A stretch of DNA of 64,000 nucleotides from Myxococcales bacterium (GTDB lineage Bacteria; Myxococcota_C; UBA6777): NCBI GenBank assembly GCA_020632975.1, contig JACKEL010000014.1, forward strand, positions 1 through 64,000, read 5' to 3'. The notes under the pieces were generated by a model. The model saw only the letters and a program-made list of their open reading frames with translations, searched no databases and was not told where the DNA came from. Shown here in pieces: positions 28,784-39,139 of the stretch. A program made the translations under genes and the position numbers. How positions within the stretch are numbered: position 1 is the stretch's first letter; the number at the start of each line of letters is the position of its first letter.

Positions 28784-31441
28784 ATGGCGGTATGTCCTGT
28801 TTGTGCAAGAACGTATGATCTCGCAAATTACTCCTCTGGTTATGCATTTCAGTGTGCTTGCGGTCAGTTCTTAACACTGCGTGGAACGCAACTTTTGCCG
28901 ACCGATGCCCACTCGCTGCCCAATGCGGATGCCTTTCAAGAAGAAGCAGACACCGCTGTGGCGCGTCCTGCCCATCTTCCCGTCCAAGAGTCTCCCTACA
29001 AGATGCCTCTTGGAAATGCGCACTCCCAAGCTTCTGCGATGGCAAGCGTCGATGAAGAGACGTTTGATGGCCATCACCACGGTTATGGTGGCTACTTTCA
29101 TCCCGAAGACTCGGATACCCATGCTTTCGAGTCTTCCTCCGAAAGCACCTCGATTACACCTTCCCCCTATCTTGCTGCGGCGATGCAGCCCCAAGAACAC
29201 GGGCACCCAGATGCCATCCAAGTCCCACAGGCCGCTTACGCTCGTTCTTGGCATGAGCCCCAACATGAGCCCCAGCCCCATGGGATGCCCTCGGGCGGGA
29301 TGATGCCTGTTTTGGGCGCCTCGGGTGGGTTGATGCCCGCGATGCAAAGCCAACAAAGCCTTCAAGCCTTTGACGAAGCCGTGGGCGCAGCTTCGATCGA
29401 CCTGAGCGAGATCTCTGATCTGCACGAACCCAGCGATGAACCCGCCGAGTTTACACAGTCCAATATCGAGTTGGGAGAGATCATCCCCGTTGGTACAGAT
29501 GGACGGGCGATCCTTGCCTTCTTTTGTGTGCTGTTTTTTCTTGGGCCTTTGGCGATTCTTTCGGGCTTTTGGTCGCTTCGACGGATTCGAAGACGTGCAG
29601 GTCTGTTGAAAGGGCGCTTTCTCGCTTGGTTCTCGATCGTTGTAGGGTTTGGTCAGACCGCTGCCATCGGGCTTTTGGTCGCTGCTTGGGTGGCGCCTTC
29701 TCGCAAGTGGCCAGGGGTGGATATCTTGTTGCGTGCCCTTGGTGAGCCTGTCAAAGCACGACGCACTCCCTACAAAGGCGATGAACCGACCCAGTCCCCC
29801 CAATTGGAGAAAGAACTGGCTTTTCGTCTTTTGGCGCACGAGTGGAACTTCCTCAAAGGCCGCCCGATGTCGCGTCTTCCCCAAGACTTTGCCCTCTACC
29901 AAGAAGAAAAAGAGCGACATGCTTTCGTTCATTGGCGCGATCCCATCAAAGGGAAAAACCATCGCAGCTTGTTTGTCTTCTCAAGCGATGACCGTTGGTA
30001 TCTCGCACTGATGGATGTTGGACGTCCTTTTGAAGTGCGTTGTAAACAACCTGGACCTCCCCGACTGACCGCAGAGATCGCCAATCAGCTGATCTCTTGC
30101 TTCTGGAAAGTCCGAGGGAGATTTTCTTTTGTTTCTTCACATAGTCTCTATGTCCATCAGCGCAATGCTTCACGCCAAGCCTATGCTTACTGGCTTTTGC
30201 GCAAAAAGCCGCCGCAGCGCGATGAGCGTTCGTGGTATGTCAAAAGCCTTTTCCATCGCTCCCTACGCGGCGAATGGTTTCTTTCTCGCTATGCCATCCG
30301 TCCTCAACGCGGCTCGATGTACGCTTTTGCCCGAGAGGGTGGGGTCTTGCTCTCTCGTGATGTGGCGCGAGAGCTTGTGCAAGCCTTCCTTCGTGAACAA
30401 GACAAAGGCACACAGATCGATGAGTTTTCGCTGTTGAAACAGCTTGGTGAAGAGGCTTCCGTGGTTTGGCGACATGAGCGTCGGGCTTGGTTGGGGCAGT
30501 TTCGCCGCGCCAACAGTGGAAAGTGGTATCTCGTCCACGTAAAGCCCCTTCCTCGGGCCATGATCGAACATCCACTGCGTTCTTCGCTCACTCTACAAGA
30601 AGAACAAGCGCAGTCGTTGTTGCAGCGTTATTGGCGTGGCAAACCTGTCTCTCCGGTCATTCGCTCCCTACAGGTCCACCAAGAAGCGACGCAAGCCTAC
30701 GCGCGTGCTTTCTGGTTCTGGCCGTCCATCGAAAAACAAAAGAAGCGCATATCCCGAAAGATCCACGTCTTTTCTAGCTTGTTTGCCCAAAATCAAAAGG
30801 GTAATTGGTTGTTGCTCGATGCCTCGATGACTGGCGACGGTGTCATCCCCAAAGCCACCGAGCAGATCGTCCCTGACGTGCGTTTTGCCCAGAGGGGTGG
30901 CCCTTTGATGACACAAGAAAATGCTCGCTTTATCTTGCGGCAGTTTTGGAAAGAGGACGAAAACTTTGTGGGGGTACAGATCCACGATCTGTATATTTAT
31001 CAGGAGCCTCGAAGCCACACTGCGACCGCACACTGGTCCTTTGATCGGGGAGGTAGCGCGCAGAGCATCCGCTCCAGTTTCTTGTGGTCAAACCAAGGGA
31101 ATTGGTTTTTGTCACGCTATCAGATGGGGGGCTCGGGTTTCTCGGTCGATGTTTCTGCGGAAGGAGGGGTAAAACTTTCCAAGAAGATTGCCGTTGAGAT
31201 GATCCAAGAGAAACTGAAAAAAGAGCAAGCGGAACAAAAGAAGCGTCGTGTTCTCTCACCTTTTGTCTTCCAAGAAGGAAATCAGGCCCATGCTTGGGTC
31301 TTTTGGGTGCTGCGAGAAGACAAAGAAGACAAGATCATGAGTAGCCTGCTTCACCGTTCTAGCCGAGGAAAGTGGTATCTTTCGGCACTTCAGGCTCCTT
31401 TCTCTTTGGCAAAAGTTCGCCAAGAGGATCTTCCACTTTGA
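28784..31441 (+). CDS. Zinc-ribbon membrane protein with six tandem copies of an unrecognised about 75-residue domain
   Basis: The start is ATG 28784 after AAGGA. A small zinc ribbon opens the protein (CPVCARTYDL, Cys 4, 7, 24 and 26). A His/Pro/Gln-rich linker follows, then two membrane segments (ILAFFCVLFFLGPLAILSGF; LAWFSIVVGFGQTAAIGLLV) like DUF4190-type hairpins. The remaining 540 residues repeat six times with the pattern Fx(L/V)(Y/H)QE, AxAxW and GxWYLS: FALYQEEKERHAFVHW, SLYVHQRNASRQAYAYW, SLQVHQEATQAYARAFW, DLYIYQEPRSHTATAHW, and the GKWYLV, GNWFLS and GKWYLS endings. No family is assigned; an NTF2-like or lipocalin-like small beta fold is possible. It is the first of three plus-strand genes leading to the GltJ-like protein. 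Confidence 0.7.
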   Translation: MAVCPVCARTYDLANYSSGYAFQCACGQFLTLRGTQLLPTDAHSLPNADAFQEEADTAVARPAHLPVQESPYKMPLGNAHSQASAMASVDEETFDGHHHGYGGYFHPEDSDTHAFESSSESTSITPSPYLAAAMQPQEHGHPDAIQVPQAAYARSWHEPQHEPQPHGMPSGGMMPVLGASGGLMPAMQSQQSLQAFDEAVGAASIDLSEISDLHEPSDEPAEFTQSNIELGEIIPVGTDGRAILAFFCVLFFLGPLAILSGFWSLRRIRRRAGLLKGRFLAWFSIVVGFGQTAAIGLLVAAWVAPSRKWPGVDILLRALGEPVKARRTPYKGDEPTQSPQLEKELAFRLLAHEWNFLKGRPMSRLPQDFALYQEEKERHAFVHWRDPIKGKNHRSLFVFSSDDRWYLALMDVGRPFEVRCKQPGPPRLTAEIANQLISCFWKVRGRFSFVSSHSLYVHQRNASRQAYAYWLLRKKPPQRDERSWYVKSLFHRSLRGEWFLSRYAIRPQRGSMYAFAREGGVLLSRDVARELVQAFLREQDKGTQIDEFSLLKQLGEEASVVWRHERRAWLGQFRRANSGKWYLVHVKPLPRAMIEHPLRSSLTLQEEQAQSLLQRYWRGKPVSPVIRSLQVHQEATQAYARAFWFWPSIEKQKKRISRKIHVFSSLFAQNQKGNWLLLDASMTGDGVIPKATEQIVPDVRFAQRGGPLMTQENARFILRQFWKEDENFVGVQIHDLYIYQEPRSHTATAHWSFDRGGSAQSIRSSFLWSNQGNWFLSRYQMGGSGFSVDVSAEGGVKLSKKIAVEMIQEKLKKEQAEQKKRRVLSPFVFQEGNQAHAWVFWVLREDKEDKIMSSLLHRSSRGKWYLSALQAPFSLAKVRQEDLPL

Positions 31442-31705
31442 GCTAAAGGGACTTGTCAAGCGAGCCGTTTCTCTGCATTATACGCACTGGCCCGATCCCG
31501 TTCTGTTGTGGTTCTCGTGTGCTTTCCCTGTGGTGGTGGACCGATCATCTTCCGCTTTTAATATGTGTTTCGGTTGGTGGTGTGGGGTGGTTGGTTTGAA
31601 TGCTTGATGTCGTTGGGGGGCCTATGTATGGTAACAATTTCTTTGTTTTTGTTTGGAAGGTCTTTGTAGACACCAAAACCCCCTAACGCGAGAGAGCACC
31701 TACAG

Positions 31706-34021
31706 ATGCGATTTATCTGTGATAACTGCCATGCCAAGTACTCCATTGCAGAACACAAAGTTCGCAACAAAGTCCTCAAGATCCGTTGCAAGCGATGTTC
31801 GTATGTCATTGTTGTACGCGACCCCGAGGCCAAAAAAGAGTCGGATCTCCCCGTCGCCGCAGCACCATCTTCTGCAGTTATCCCTTCGATGAGTTCGGCT
31901 GGTTTGCAGAGCATGGTTCCTTCTTCCAGCTTCCAGATGCGCAGCGACTTTGCAGCACCTACAGCCCCCAAAAATCCTTCTTCGGTTACTTTCGCTTCCG
32001 TTGAACGAACCCAACAAAAACAACCCGTTGCTGCGCCCCAGAATCTTTCGGTGCATGAGCCCGAACAGCGCAGCGAACGCACCATGGTGGCGCGGATCTC
32101 CGCCGACTGGTTTCGGCAGATCCGCGAAGAAAAGAACGAACAACCTACTTGGTTCTACGCTGTCCACAATTCCCCCGTTGGCCCCGTGACTTTGAGCGAT
32201 CTGCAAACCGCCGTGATTCGCTGCGAAGTCTTGGAAGAAAGCCTGATCTGGAACGCTGGATGGCCGAACTGGCGCCCCGCCAAAGAAGCCTCTGAACTTC
32301 ACAATGTGTTCGTCAAAGCGCGTGGTGGCATCGCTGAACCTGCTCCTATCCCTGAAGATCCCGAGATCAACAACGCTCTTGCTGGGATCTTTGAGCCTTC
32401 CTCTCCATACAAAACGATGGATGAGTCGATCACACGGGGCTCTGTGGATGTGGACACAGACCGCGATCTTTACGACGATAGCTCGGACGAAGAAGGGGCC
32501 ACCTCGATCCAGTCGATCGCAGCGATCTTGCAACAAGGTCGTGAAGCAGGTGAAGATGTCTCCGCACTCTCCGCACAATTGAACGAACCTGAGCCACAGC
32601 CCGTGAGCTTTTTGAGTCCCGAACCAGCACGTCCAGAGCCCGCAAAGCCGAGCTTTCCTTCGCCTCTCGCGAGCCTGACACCTGCTGCTCGTCCAGAACC
32701 CACACTCGAAGAGCCCGCTCCTCCCAAGCCTTTCGCGCCTTTTTCTCCTTCTTCAGCGCTTACACCGAAAGAAGCTCCCAAAGGGCCATCGCCTTTGGAC
32801 TGGCTCAATCATGCAGAGCCCGCCGCTGTTGAAGAACCCAAACCCGCCCCCGCTCCCTTTGGTGCTTTCGCAAAAGCTGAGCCCAAGGTCGAAGACAACA
32901 ATCCCTTTGGCGGACTGATGGGAGGGCGGCCGCGTACAAATGGCGCAAGCAACGGCGCAATGAACACGCAGTCTGTTCAACAAGAGAGCGAGAAGAAGGC
33001 TGAGATGCCTTTCCCTGCGCCTGTTGTGGAAAGACCAGCCCCTGCTGCGCCCGCTGCTCCGATCAAAAACCAAGACATCGCGATGGAAAGTCAAGCACTA
33101 CCCGCAAGTATGGGTGACTTGATTGAATCCTCCGAAGAAGCGATGTTCTTCGATCGTTCGTACAAAGAAAGCGGTACAGGCAACGAGATCTTCGAAGTGG
33201 AGTTGCCCCCACTGCCCGTTGTCCTCGAAGAACCCGCCGATGAGATGGAGCTTTCCATCGACGACGATGACATCTTGGAAGAACTCTCTGAGACCATTAA
33301 ACCCCGCACTGGCCGCAATGTCCTGCTCGCAGGGGCTGGTTTGGTCATCGTGTTGATCTTGCTCTCTTCTGTTATCGTGAACAAACAGATCGAAAAGAAC
33401 TTTGAAAAACGAGACAAGAACATCCAAAAGCTGATCAACATCCCCAGCAAACAACTCACGGATGCACAAAGAAAACTCCAAGAAGAGCTTTTGCGCGGAA
33501 GTGGACGTCGTGAACTGCCGCCAGCCGCTGCGAAAAAGGCCAAAAAGCGCTATCGTCGTGGCCCACGTCGAGCCGTTGCGCGTTTGGAACCCACAGCAAC
33601 AGCGCGTGTCACCAAAAAAGCAACCATCGATGCGGATATCTTGGGCCGCTTGGCAAGACGAGGCGTGAGCTTCAACCCTGGCAAAGCAAGTGGTTCAGGC
33701 GCACCCAAAGTGACGCTTGCTTCGGGGGTTGATACCTCTTTGGCCAAAAAGATCCTCAAAGAGATCGAAGCCAACAAAGGCCAAGTGGCTTTTTGTTATG
33801 AACAATATCTCAAAAACCTCACTGTTTCGGGTCGTTTGGGGGTCTCTCTTGAGATCGACTCGTCTGGCTCTGTCTTGAACGCTGATCCCGGCAGTTCCCG
33901 ACTTGGACGCAGCCAACTTGGACGCTGTATCGTGCGTTCCATGAAGCGTTGGCGTTTTACCCCCTTCACTGGTTCTTCCATCACCATCGAAGTTCCCTAC
34001 ATCCTCAAGGCTCAATACTAG
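31706..34021 (+). CDS. AgmX/GltJ-like protein: zinc ribbon, GYF domain, membrane helix, TonB-like C-terminus
   Basis: A 771-residue protein. The zinc ribbon has Cys 5, 8, 28 and 31 (FICDNCHAKYSIAEHKVR). A GYF-2-type domain lies at about 147-205 (WFYAVHNSPVGPVTLSDLQ, WNAGWPNWRPA). A Pro-rich acidic linker, one helix at about 537-557 (LLAGAGLVIVLILLSSVIV) and a C-terminal AgmX/TonB-like domain at about 685-771 follow (GQVAFCYEQYLKNLTVSGRL, MKRWRFTPFTGSSITIEVPY). This is the architecture of Myxococcus GltJ (AgmX), an inner-membrane part of the Agl/Glt gliding machinery whose zinc ribbon contacts the MglA polarity switch. The next gene is a giant TPR protein, as is gltI beside gltJ in Myxococcus. 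Whether this organism glides is inference. Confidence 0.8.
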   Translation: MRFICDNCHAKYSIAEHKVRNKVLKIRCKRCSYVIVVRDPEAKKESDLPVAAAPSSAVIPSMSSAGLQSMVPSSSFQMRSDFAAPTAPKNPSSVTFASVERTQQKQPVAAPQNLSVHEPEQRSERTMVARISADWFRQIREEKNEQPTWFYAVHNSPVGPVTLSDLQTAVIRCEVLEESLIWNAGWPNWRPAKEASELHNVFVKARGGIAEPAPIPEDPEINNALAGIFEPSSPYKTMDESITRGSVDVDTDRDLYDDSSDEEGATSIQSIAAILQQGREAGEDVSALSAQLNEPEPQPVSFLSPEPARPEPAKPSFPSPLASLTPAARPEPTLEEPAPPKPFAPFSPSSALTPKEAPKGPSPLDWLNHAEPAAVEEPKPAPAPFGAFAKAEPKVEDNNPFGGLMGGRPRTNGASNGAMNTQSVQQESEKKAEMPFPAPVVERPAPAAPAAPIKNQDIAMESQALPASMGDLIESSEEAMFFDRSYKESGTGNEIFEVELPPLPVVLEEPADEMELSIDDDDILEELSETIKPRTGRNVLLAGAGLVIVLILLSSVIVNKQIEKNFEKRDKNIQKLINIPSKQLTDAQRKLQEELLRGSGRRELPPAAAKKAKKRYRRGPRRAVARLEPTATARVTKKATIDADILGRLARRGVSFNPGKASGSGAPKVTLASGVDTSLAKKILKEIEANKGQVAFCYEQYLKNLTVSGRLGVSLEIDSSGSVLNADPGSSRLGRSQLGRCIVRSMKRWRFTPFTGSSITIEVPYILKAQY

Positions 34022-34054
34022 GACTTCTTTCCATGCCACCGCACGGAGCTGGAT

Positions 34055-37000
34055 TTGCACACTCAAGCGCACCTCGCTACCTCTGAGACGCTGCTGACAC
34101 TCGCTGCTTCTGGGCAAACACTCGTCCTCGCACAAAAACTCGAACAATGGGCCCGCCTCGCGGAAGACCAAGAACGCCAACATCTCTCGTTGTTGTTGGC
34201 GGCTGCTTGGACACTTTCTGCACCACAAGTCCCCGATCAACAAAAGACCCTTCGACGTCTCGCAAGTCGGCTACAAGGGGTTTCTCCGTCGCTTTCTGCA
34301 CAGCTTTTGTTGTCACTACAGGATCAGTGGTTGGTGCACCTGCCCTTGAGCGTCCAACAAAAGGTCGAAGCGGGTCGAATCCCTGGTGGACGGCCTCTTC
34401 CTCGACCGTTTTCGTTGTTGACGTGCTACCAAAGTCAGACTTTTTCTGAAGACTCTCTTGAGGTCATGGAAAAGTGTCTTTGTCAGCAATATGGGGAGAT
34501 GGAAGCCTTTCGTCGGGTGGAGTCTGTCTTGGTGCGCGCGAAAGCTTGGAAGGCTTTGGCACGTGCGGCACTGCGTTGGATGCAGTACACCTCAGACCGC
34601 GAGATGTTTGAGGAGCTGTGGAAACTTGCAGTCCAATGTGCGGGGGTTTTGGCGCCAGACGGTTCGTTGATGGGCAAGATCCTGAAGGCTCGTCAGTCGC
34701 CTTGGAGCGCCCACGAAGCTGCGTGGATCGCCCACCTTTTGCGACAACAACAGTGGTCTCATCTGACGCACGTCTTGCCTGCTTTTGTGAGTCCTTCTGA
34801 GGATTTGGTTTTGCGTGTGCACTTCGCTTCTTTGGCCTCACAAGATGAGCTTGGAAGCACCGTTCCCACAGGGCCTCAGGTCAAACCCACGACGCATACA
34901 GAGATCGCGACCCTCGACTCAAACTTTGTCGACGCTGAAGACGACGAACACGTGGGCGGATTGGATGAACCGCTTCGCATCTCAAGTGCGATGTTGCAAC
35001 GACCCTCCCTCCCGCTGTCTGGGTCTTATCATCCTTATCCACGTCATCAGGTCTCCAATGGCGCGGATGGAGAGGCCGTGCAACCCGGGATGTCGATCGA
35101 GCATATCCGTGCGCGGTTGTTTGCCTTGGATGCCTTTGTGGAAGAAGAACAGGCTTGTTTGTTTGCTTCTTCGATGACTCAAAAGGGCGGTATCGAGGTC
35201 GAAGCCGTATGGGAGGGCTTGCTCAAGCGTCGCTTGCGCAGTTCGCATGTATGGGAGTCTTTGTTCCATGCGGTCGCAGAAGGCGAAGCGTGGCCTTTGT
35301 TGGAGAAGTTACTGCGTCACTTTCCGCAGTCGCGTATCCCCATGTCGAACAATCCTGCGTCGTTTTCACGGTTGTTGGAGACTTATCGCCAAGGCCAGCT
35401 CAAAAATGTCGAGATGTTGGACTGGTTGTGGCAGGACTTTTCAAAAGCTTCTACAGATATCGTGCGTTTTGAACGGCTGTTGGCGGCTTTGCGCGAAAAG
35501 GGCGATCTACGACGTAGCTTGCGGGCTTGGCGTTTGTTTGGTCTATCACAGCGTTCTGCGGTCCTACGGGCTTTTGTGTGGACGCGGATGGCGGCCTGGT
35601 TTGAAGAGACGCCACGCATCCCTTGGCGTGGTCTCACGATGGCTTGGATGGCGTGGGCTTGGTTTCCAAAAGATCCTTTGGTCCTACGGGCGATTTGGCG
35701 ACGCGTTCGTCTCTTTGGTTTGTCCCATCCCTTGGGGCGTTGGTGCGAAGAGATGGCCCTCCAAGGAGGCGGCGACGTCACATGGCAGATCCAAGTGGTG
35801 CGCAAGCTTCTCCTCGAAAAAGACGGGGCGCAACGCGCATGGCGTGTCTTGCAAAAGATGTTGCAACGCGCCGCTCGACACCCTGAGATGTTGCAGTTGG
35901 GACGCCAACTTGCCCTAAGCTTGGGGCTTTCCCGTCAAGCTCTCGACTTTTCTTATCGCCTCTTGGCAAAAGCAGACGCACCCTTGTCCCGAGCCCGCCA
36001 CCTTTTGGGCCTAGGCTCCATGCTCGAAGACGACAAACAAAAGCAGCCCGAAGCACTCGAAGCCTACCGCAAAGCCCATGCGCTTGTGCCCAAAGAGACC
36101 GAAGTCTTGTGGCCGATGGTGGATCTACTTTTGCGCATGGGTGACGAAAGCGAAGCCATCGCTCTGATGTGGCTACTTTTCGAGCGCATCCGAGACGTCG
36201 AGACACAACGCGCGCTTTTGGTCCGCCTAGCACATATCGCGATCCAACTCCCTGATGGCCTAGATGATGCCTTGCGGGCTTGTCAGCACCTGTTCTCCTT
36301 GGAAGGTGGCTTTGAGGATGCTTTGTTTTTGGTGCCCAGCCTGTTGGTGCGTGGGGCGCCTGCGCGTCTTGCAGAGATCTTGTCGCAAGCACAAGTCTAC
36401 GCCAGCACCGAGCAAGAAAGCATGGAGTTGGTGTACTGGCAGGCGGAACTGGGCTTTCGCTTGAAGGATCATGGCCGCGCCAGCGAGGCTTTGCAGCGTA
36501 TCGAAGCTCACCCGTACCCTGTCCCGCAGACGATCTTGGCGCGTGCAGCGTCGTTGGCTGCGTGTTTTCAGGCATGGTCGCGCCTCGAAGGTCTCTTGAA
36601 AAAGCGCATCACGCAGTACGAAGATGATCCTTTAGAAGCCGATCGTTTGCCTGCTTTGTACCTGCAACTTGGGTGTTTTTATGAGTACACCCTACAACAA
36701 CCCCAACAAGCCCTCTCTGCTTATCGCTTGGCCTTGACGCTCTCTCCAACATCCACATTTGTCCTCGAACGCGCAGAGGCTCTTTGTGCGCAGGTTGGGC
36801 TATTTTCTGAACAGGTTGCTTACCTCATACGACTGTTACCTTTGGCGTCTGATCGAAAAGAGCTTGCACGCTTGTTTATCCGCCTCGCATGCGCTGAGGC
36901 CCACAATGAGCGCTGGGGAGCCGTTCTTCACGCCCTATATCAAGCAACGCAGGCGGATGTCGAGCTTGTTTCTGTGCAAGCTTTGATTACCGCTTTGGAA

Positions 37001-38998
37001 GACCTTTTGGGCCCACTGGATCTCTTGGAGGCTTCGGATATGGCAAAACGCATCTCACAGCACGAAGGTGCCAAGGCGCCCTACAATGCGCTCTTTCCAG
37101 AGGCTACGGAGCCACCTCCGCGTTTATCGCCGATCCCCATGTCTGACAAAACGCCTTCTCCTCGAAGCACCAACACGGCGATTCGTCGCCCGAATTTTTC
37201 TGCTCCTCCCTCTGAAGCGACCGAAGAGATGGAAGCTTTCTCAGATCGTTCTTTGGCTGAACATGCTTCTCAAACAGGGCAACACTCGCAGACACACACA
37301 GATCTTCCCGAGCTTCGCGATCATACAGCACAGATCGAAGACTTCGGAAAAACGGATGTTTTTGTAGCGCTTCCTGACCCTCTGCGCGAGGCGATGAAAG
37401 AAGCCAACAAGACAAACACCCATCGTTCCCTGCCCGATCCTTCGCTTGTTGGCGGAGAACGCTCGTCGATGACCCAAGATGATCTCGATAGCTCGAACGG
37501 TCGAGGTGTTGGCTGGGTTCCGCCCGAAAGCCTTGTGCCACAACAAGAGCTTCAAGCAGGGGCGATCGTGGGGAGCGGAGAACTCGATGATCCCGACATG
37601 TTGCCGCCTCTACTTTCTTCGGATGAGCATCTGATCGTCAGTGGACGCGGAAAATACGAGTCTTCAGGCTCGCTGGCCTCTTATGATGCGTTGCTTTCTT
37701 CTCAAGAACCTCCACTTCCGCCTGGAGCAGAAGTCTCTCTCGAACAGATCTTCTCTTTGGCGGAGCGGCTTCATGGTGGCGATGACGAACAGCAAAACTC
37801 CGCGGCTGAGCAGATCTTTCAGTTGGTCGAGCGGCTTCGCCAAGTGATCGCCAAAAAAGGACCGAAGGAACAGCCTGTTGCGGCGATTTATAACATCGCA
37901 CAGCTTTTCCAACACACCCTCCAACAAGCTCCCATGGCCTTGTTGACGTACCATCTGGGACTCCAACTTTGCCCAGGTGAAGATCTGTTTATCCTCCGAT
38001 GTCGCGAGCTTGCACCAACATGGCAAAGAGAAACGCAGCTTCTGACCGAGCTGTATCTCGATGTTCCTTCTTCAACGCAGCCGTTGCACCGCCTGTTGTG
38101 GCTTTGTAAACAACACGGTGAGTCCGACCTCATGGCCCTTTCTTCCGTGCTTTTGCGCTACTACGGCGAAGATTACCTTGGTGAGCTTCCCTACATCGAA
38201 GAAAGTGTGTGGAACGAAGAAAAACCCGCCCTCTCAGAAGAAGAACTTCGCCGTTGTGTCGGGGACTTTGTGGATCAAGCAGAAGCTGCATCTTCGCTCT
38301 TCTTGCAACTCGCTGAACACGAAGACGAGTGGAAAGGGCTCTTGCCGCCGCTCGCTACACACCTAGCTGTCGAGCCTTTGGAGCCCAATCACGAGCTTTC
38401 TCGACTGGCCCGCCGCTTGTCTTTGCAATTTGGCTTGCCTGCCGTGTCTTTGGTGTTGGGCGAGTCTGATACGCTGGCGCCTGCGTTGGTCCGCTACGAA
38501 CCACCGACCTTTTTGCTCGGCGACGCTTTTGTCTATGAGTCCACCCCAGAGATCCAACGTTTCTTGTTGGCCAAGACGATGACTCAGTTGCTTCCGCCTT
38601 TTCGGGCCGCGACACTGCTTGGTCCGCTTGGACACCTTTTGCTACAGTACCTTCCTCGCGAGATCTTTCCGCCTGCTGAGATCCCCATCGAGTTGTGGAC
38701 CTTGGCTGAGCGTTTTTGTCTTCCCGAAGTTCGCCAAGACCTCCCAGCACCCGTGGTTTGGAACGATACTGTTGAGCGGATCTCTTCTCAGATCGGGTTG
38801 TTGACGACACCTTCGTTTTCGCCAGCGCTTCATTCGATGTCGCTTTACGCGGCGGGGCGTCTGGATCGTCCGCTCACCGACTTCCCCATGCTGATCGAAA
38901 ACTTCCCGCCTTTGCACATGTTCCTCTCGTTTGCCTTTTCTCGACAACATCTGATCTTGCGGAAAAAGCTAGAGATTCCCTTGAATCCAGGCGGTTGA
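34055..38998 (+). CDS. Giant TPR-repeat protein (possible GltI/AgmK counterpart)
   Basis: 1,647 residues, starting at TTG 34055 with GGAG seven bases upstream and only 33 bp after the GltJ-like gene, so the two are co-transcribed. There is no signal peptide or membrane helix, so it is probably cytoplasmic. Helical repeats include ALEAYRKAHALVPKETEVLW, LQLGCFYEYTLQQPQQALSA and IAQLFQHTLQQAPMALLTYH. A disordered acidic stretch (about 1020-1230) separates two helical halves. The last 250 residues (VRYEPPTFLLGDAFVYESTP, FLLAKTMTQLLPPFRAATLL) resemble an unnamed domain at the C-terminus of myxobacterial TPR proteins. The GltI analogy rests on gene order and TPR content, not direct homology evidence. 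Confidence 0.65.
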   Translation: MHTQAHLATSETLLTLAASGQTLVLAQKLEQWARLAEDQERQHLSLLLAAAWTLSAPQVPDQQKTLRRLASRLQGVSPSLSAQLLLSLQDQWLVHLPLSVQQKVEAGRIPGGRPLPRPFSLLTCYQSQTFSEDSLEVMEKCLCQQYGEMEAFRRVESVLVRAKAWKALARAALRWMQYTSDREMFEELWKLAVQCAGVLAPDGSLMGKILKARQSPWSAHEAAWIAHLLRQQQWSHLTHVLPAFVSPSEDLVLRVHFASLASQDELGSTVPTGPQVKPTTHTEIATLDSNFVDAEDDEHVGGLDEPLRISSAMLQRPSLPLSGSYHPYPRHQVSNGADGEAVQPGMSIEHIRARLFALDAFVEEEQACLFASSMTQKGGIEVEAVWEGLLKRRLRSSHVWESLFHAVAEGEAWPLLEKLLRHFPQSRIPMSNNPASFSRLLETYRQGQLKNVEMLDWLWQDFSKASTDIVRFERLLAALREKGDLRRSLRAWRLFGLSQRSAVLRAFVWTRMAAWFEETPRIPWRGLTMAWMAWAWFPKDPLVLRAIWRRVRLFGLSHPLGRWCEEMALQGGGDVTWQIQVVRKLLLEKDGAQRAWRVLQKMLQRAARHPEMLQLGRQLALSLGLSRQALDFSYRLLAKADAPLSRARHLLGLGSMLEDDKQKQPEALEAYRKAHALVPKETEVLWPMVDLLLRMGDESEAIALMWLLFERIRDVETQRALLVRLAHIAIQLPDGLDDALRACQHLFSLEGGFEDALFLVPSLLVRGAPARLAEILSQAQVYASTEQESMELVYWQAELGFRLKDHGRASEALQRIEAHPYPVPQTILARAASLAACFQAWSRLEGLLKKRITQYEDDPLEADRLPALYLQLGCFYEYTLQQPQQALSAYRLALTLSPTSTFVLERAEALCAQVGLFSEQVAYLIRLLPLASDRKELARLFIRLACAEAHNERWGAVLHALYQATQADVELVSVQALITALEDLLGPLDLLEASDMAKRISQHEGAKAPYNALFPEATEPPPRLSPIPMSDKTPSPRSTNTAIRRPNFSAPPSEATEEMEAFSDRSLAEHASQTGQHSQTHTDLPELRDHTAQIEDFGKTDVFVALPDPLREAMKEANKTNTHRSLPDPSLVGGERSSMTQDDLDSSNGRGVGWVPPESLVPQQELQAGAIVGSGELDDPDMLPPLLSSDEHLIVSGRGKYESSGSLASYDALLSSQEPPLPPGAEVSLEQIFSLAERLHGGDDEQQNSAAEQIFQLVERLRQVIAKKGPKEQPVAAIYNIAQLFQHTLQQAPMALLTYHLGLQLCPGEDLFILRCRELAPTWQRETQLLTELYLDVPSSTQPLHRLLWLCKQHGESDLMALSSVLLRYYGEDYLGELPYIEESVWNEEKPALSEEELRRCVGDFVDQAEAASSLFLQLAEHEDEWKGLLPPLATHLAVEPLEPNHELSRLARRLSLQFGLPAVSLVLGESDTLAPALVRYEPPTFLLGDAFVYESTPEIQRFLLAKTMTQLLPPFRAATLLGPLGHLLLQYLPREIFPPAEIPIELWTLAERFCLPEVRQDLPAPVVWNDTVERISSQIGLLTTPSFSPALHSMSLYAAGRLDRPLTDFPMLIENFPPLHMFLSFAFSRQHLILRKKLEIPLNPGG

Positions 38999-39139
38999 AC
39001 CGAGACTGCTTCTGCGGCTTGGGAGCTTGTCTGTTTGTCTTTGGGACTGTTTGTTTTGGGTGGGGCTGTTTGTCTTGGGGCAGGGTGCATCGAAAGATGG
39101 AGGGGCGGAAAGGACGAGTGCTTCGAGAGGAATGACGTT

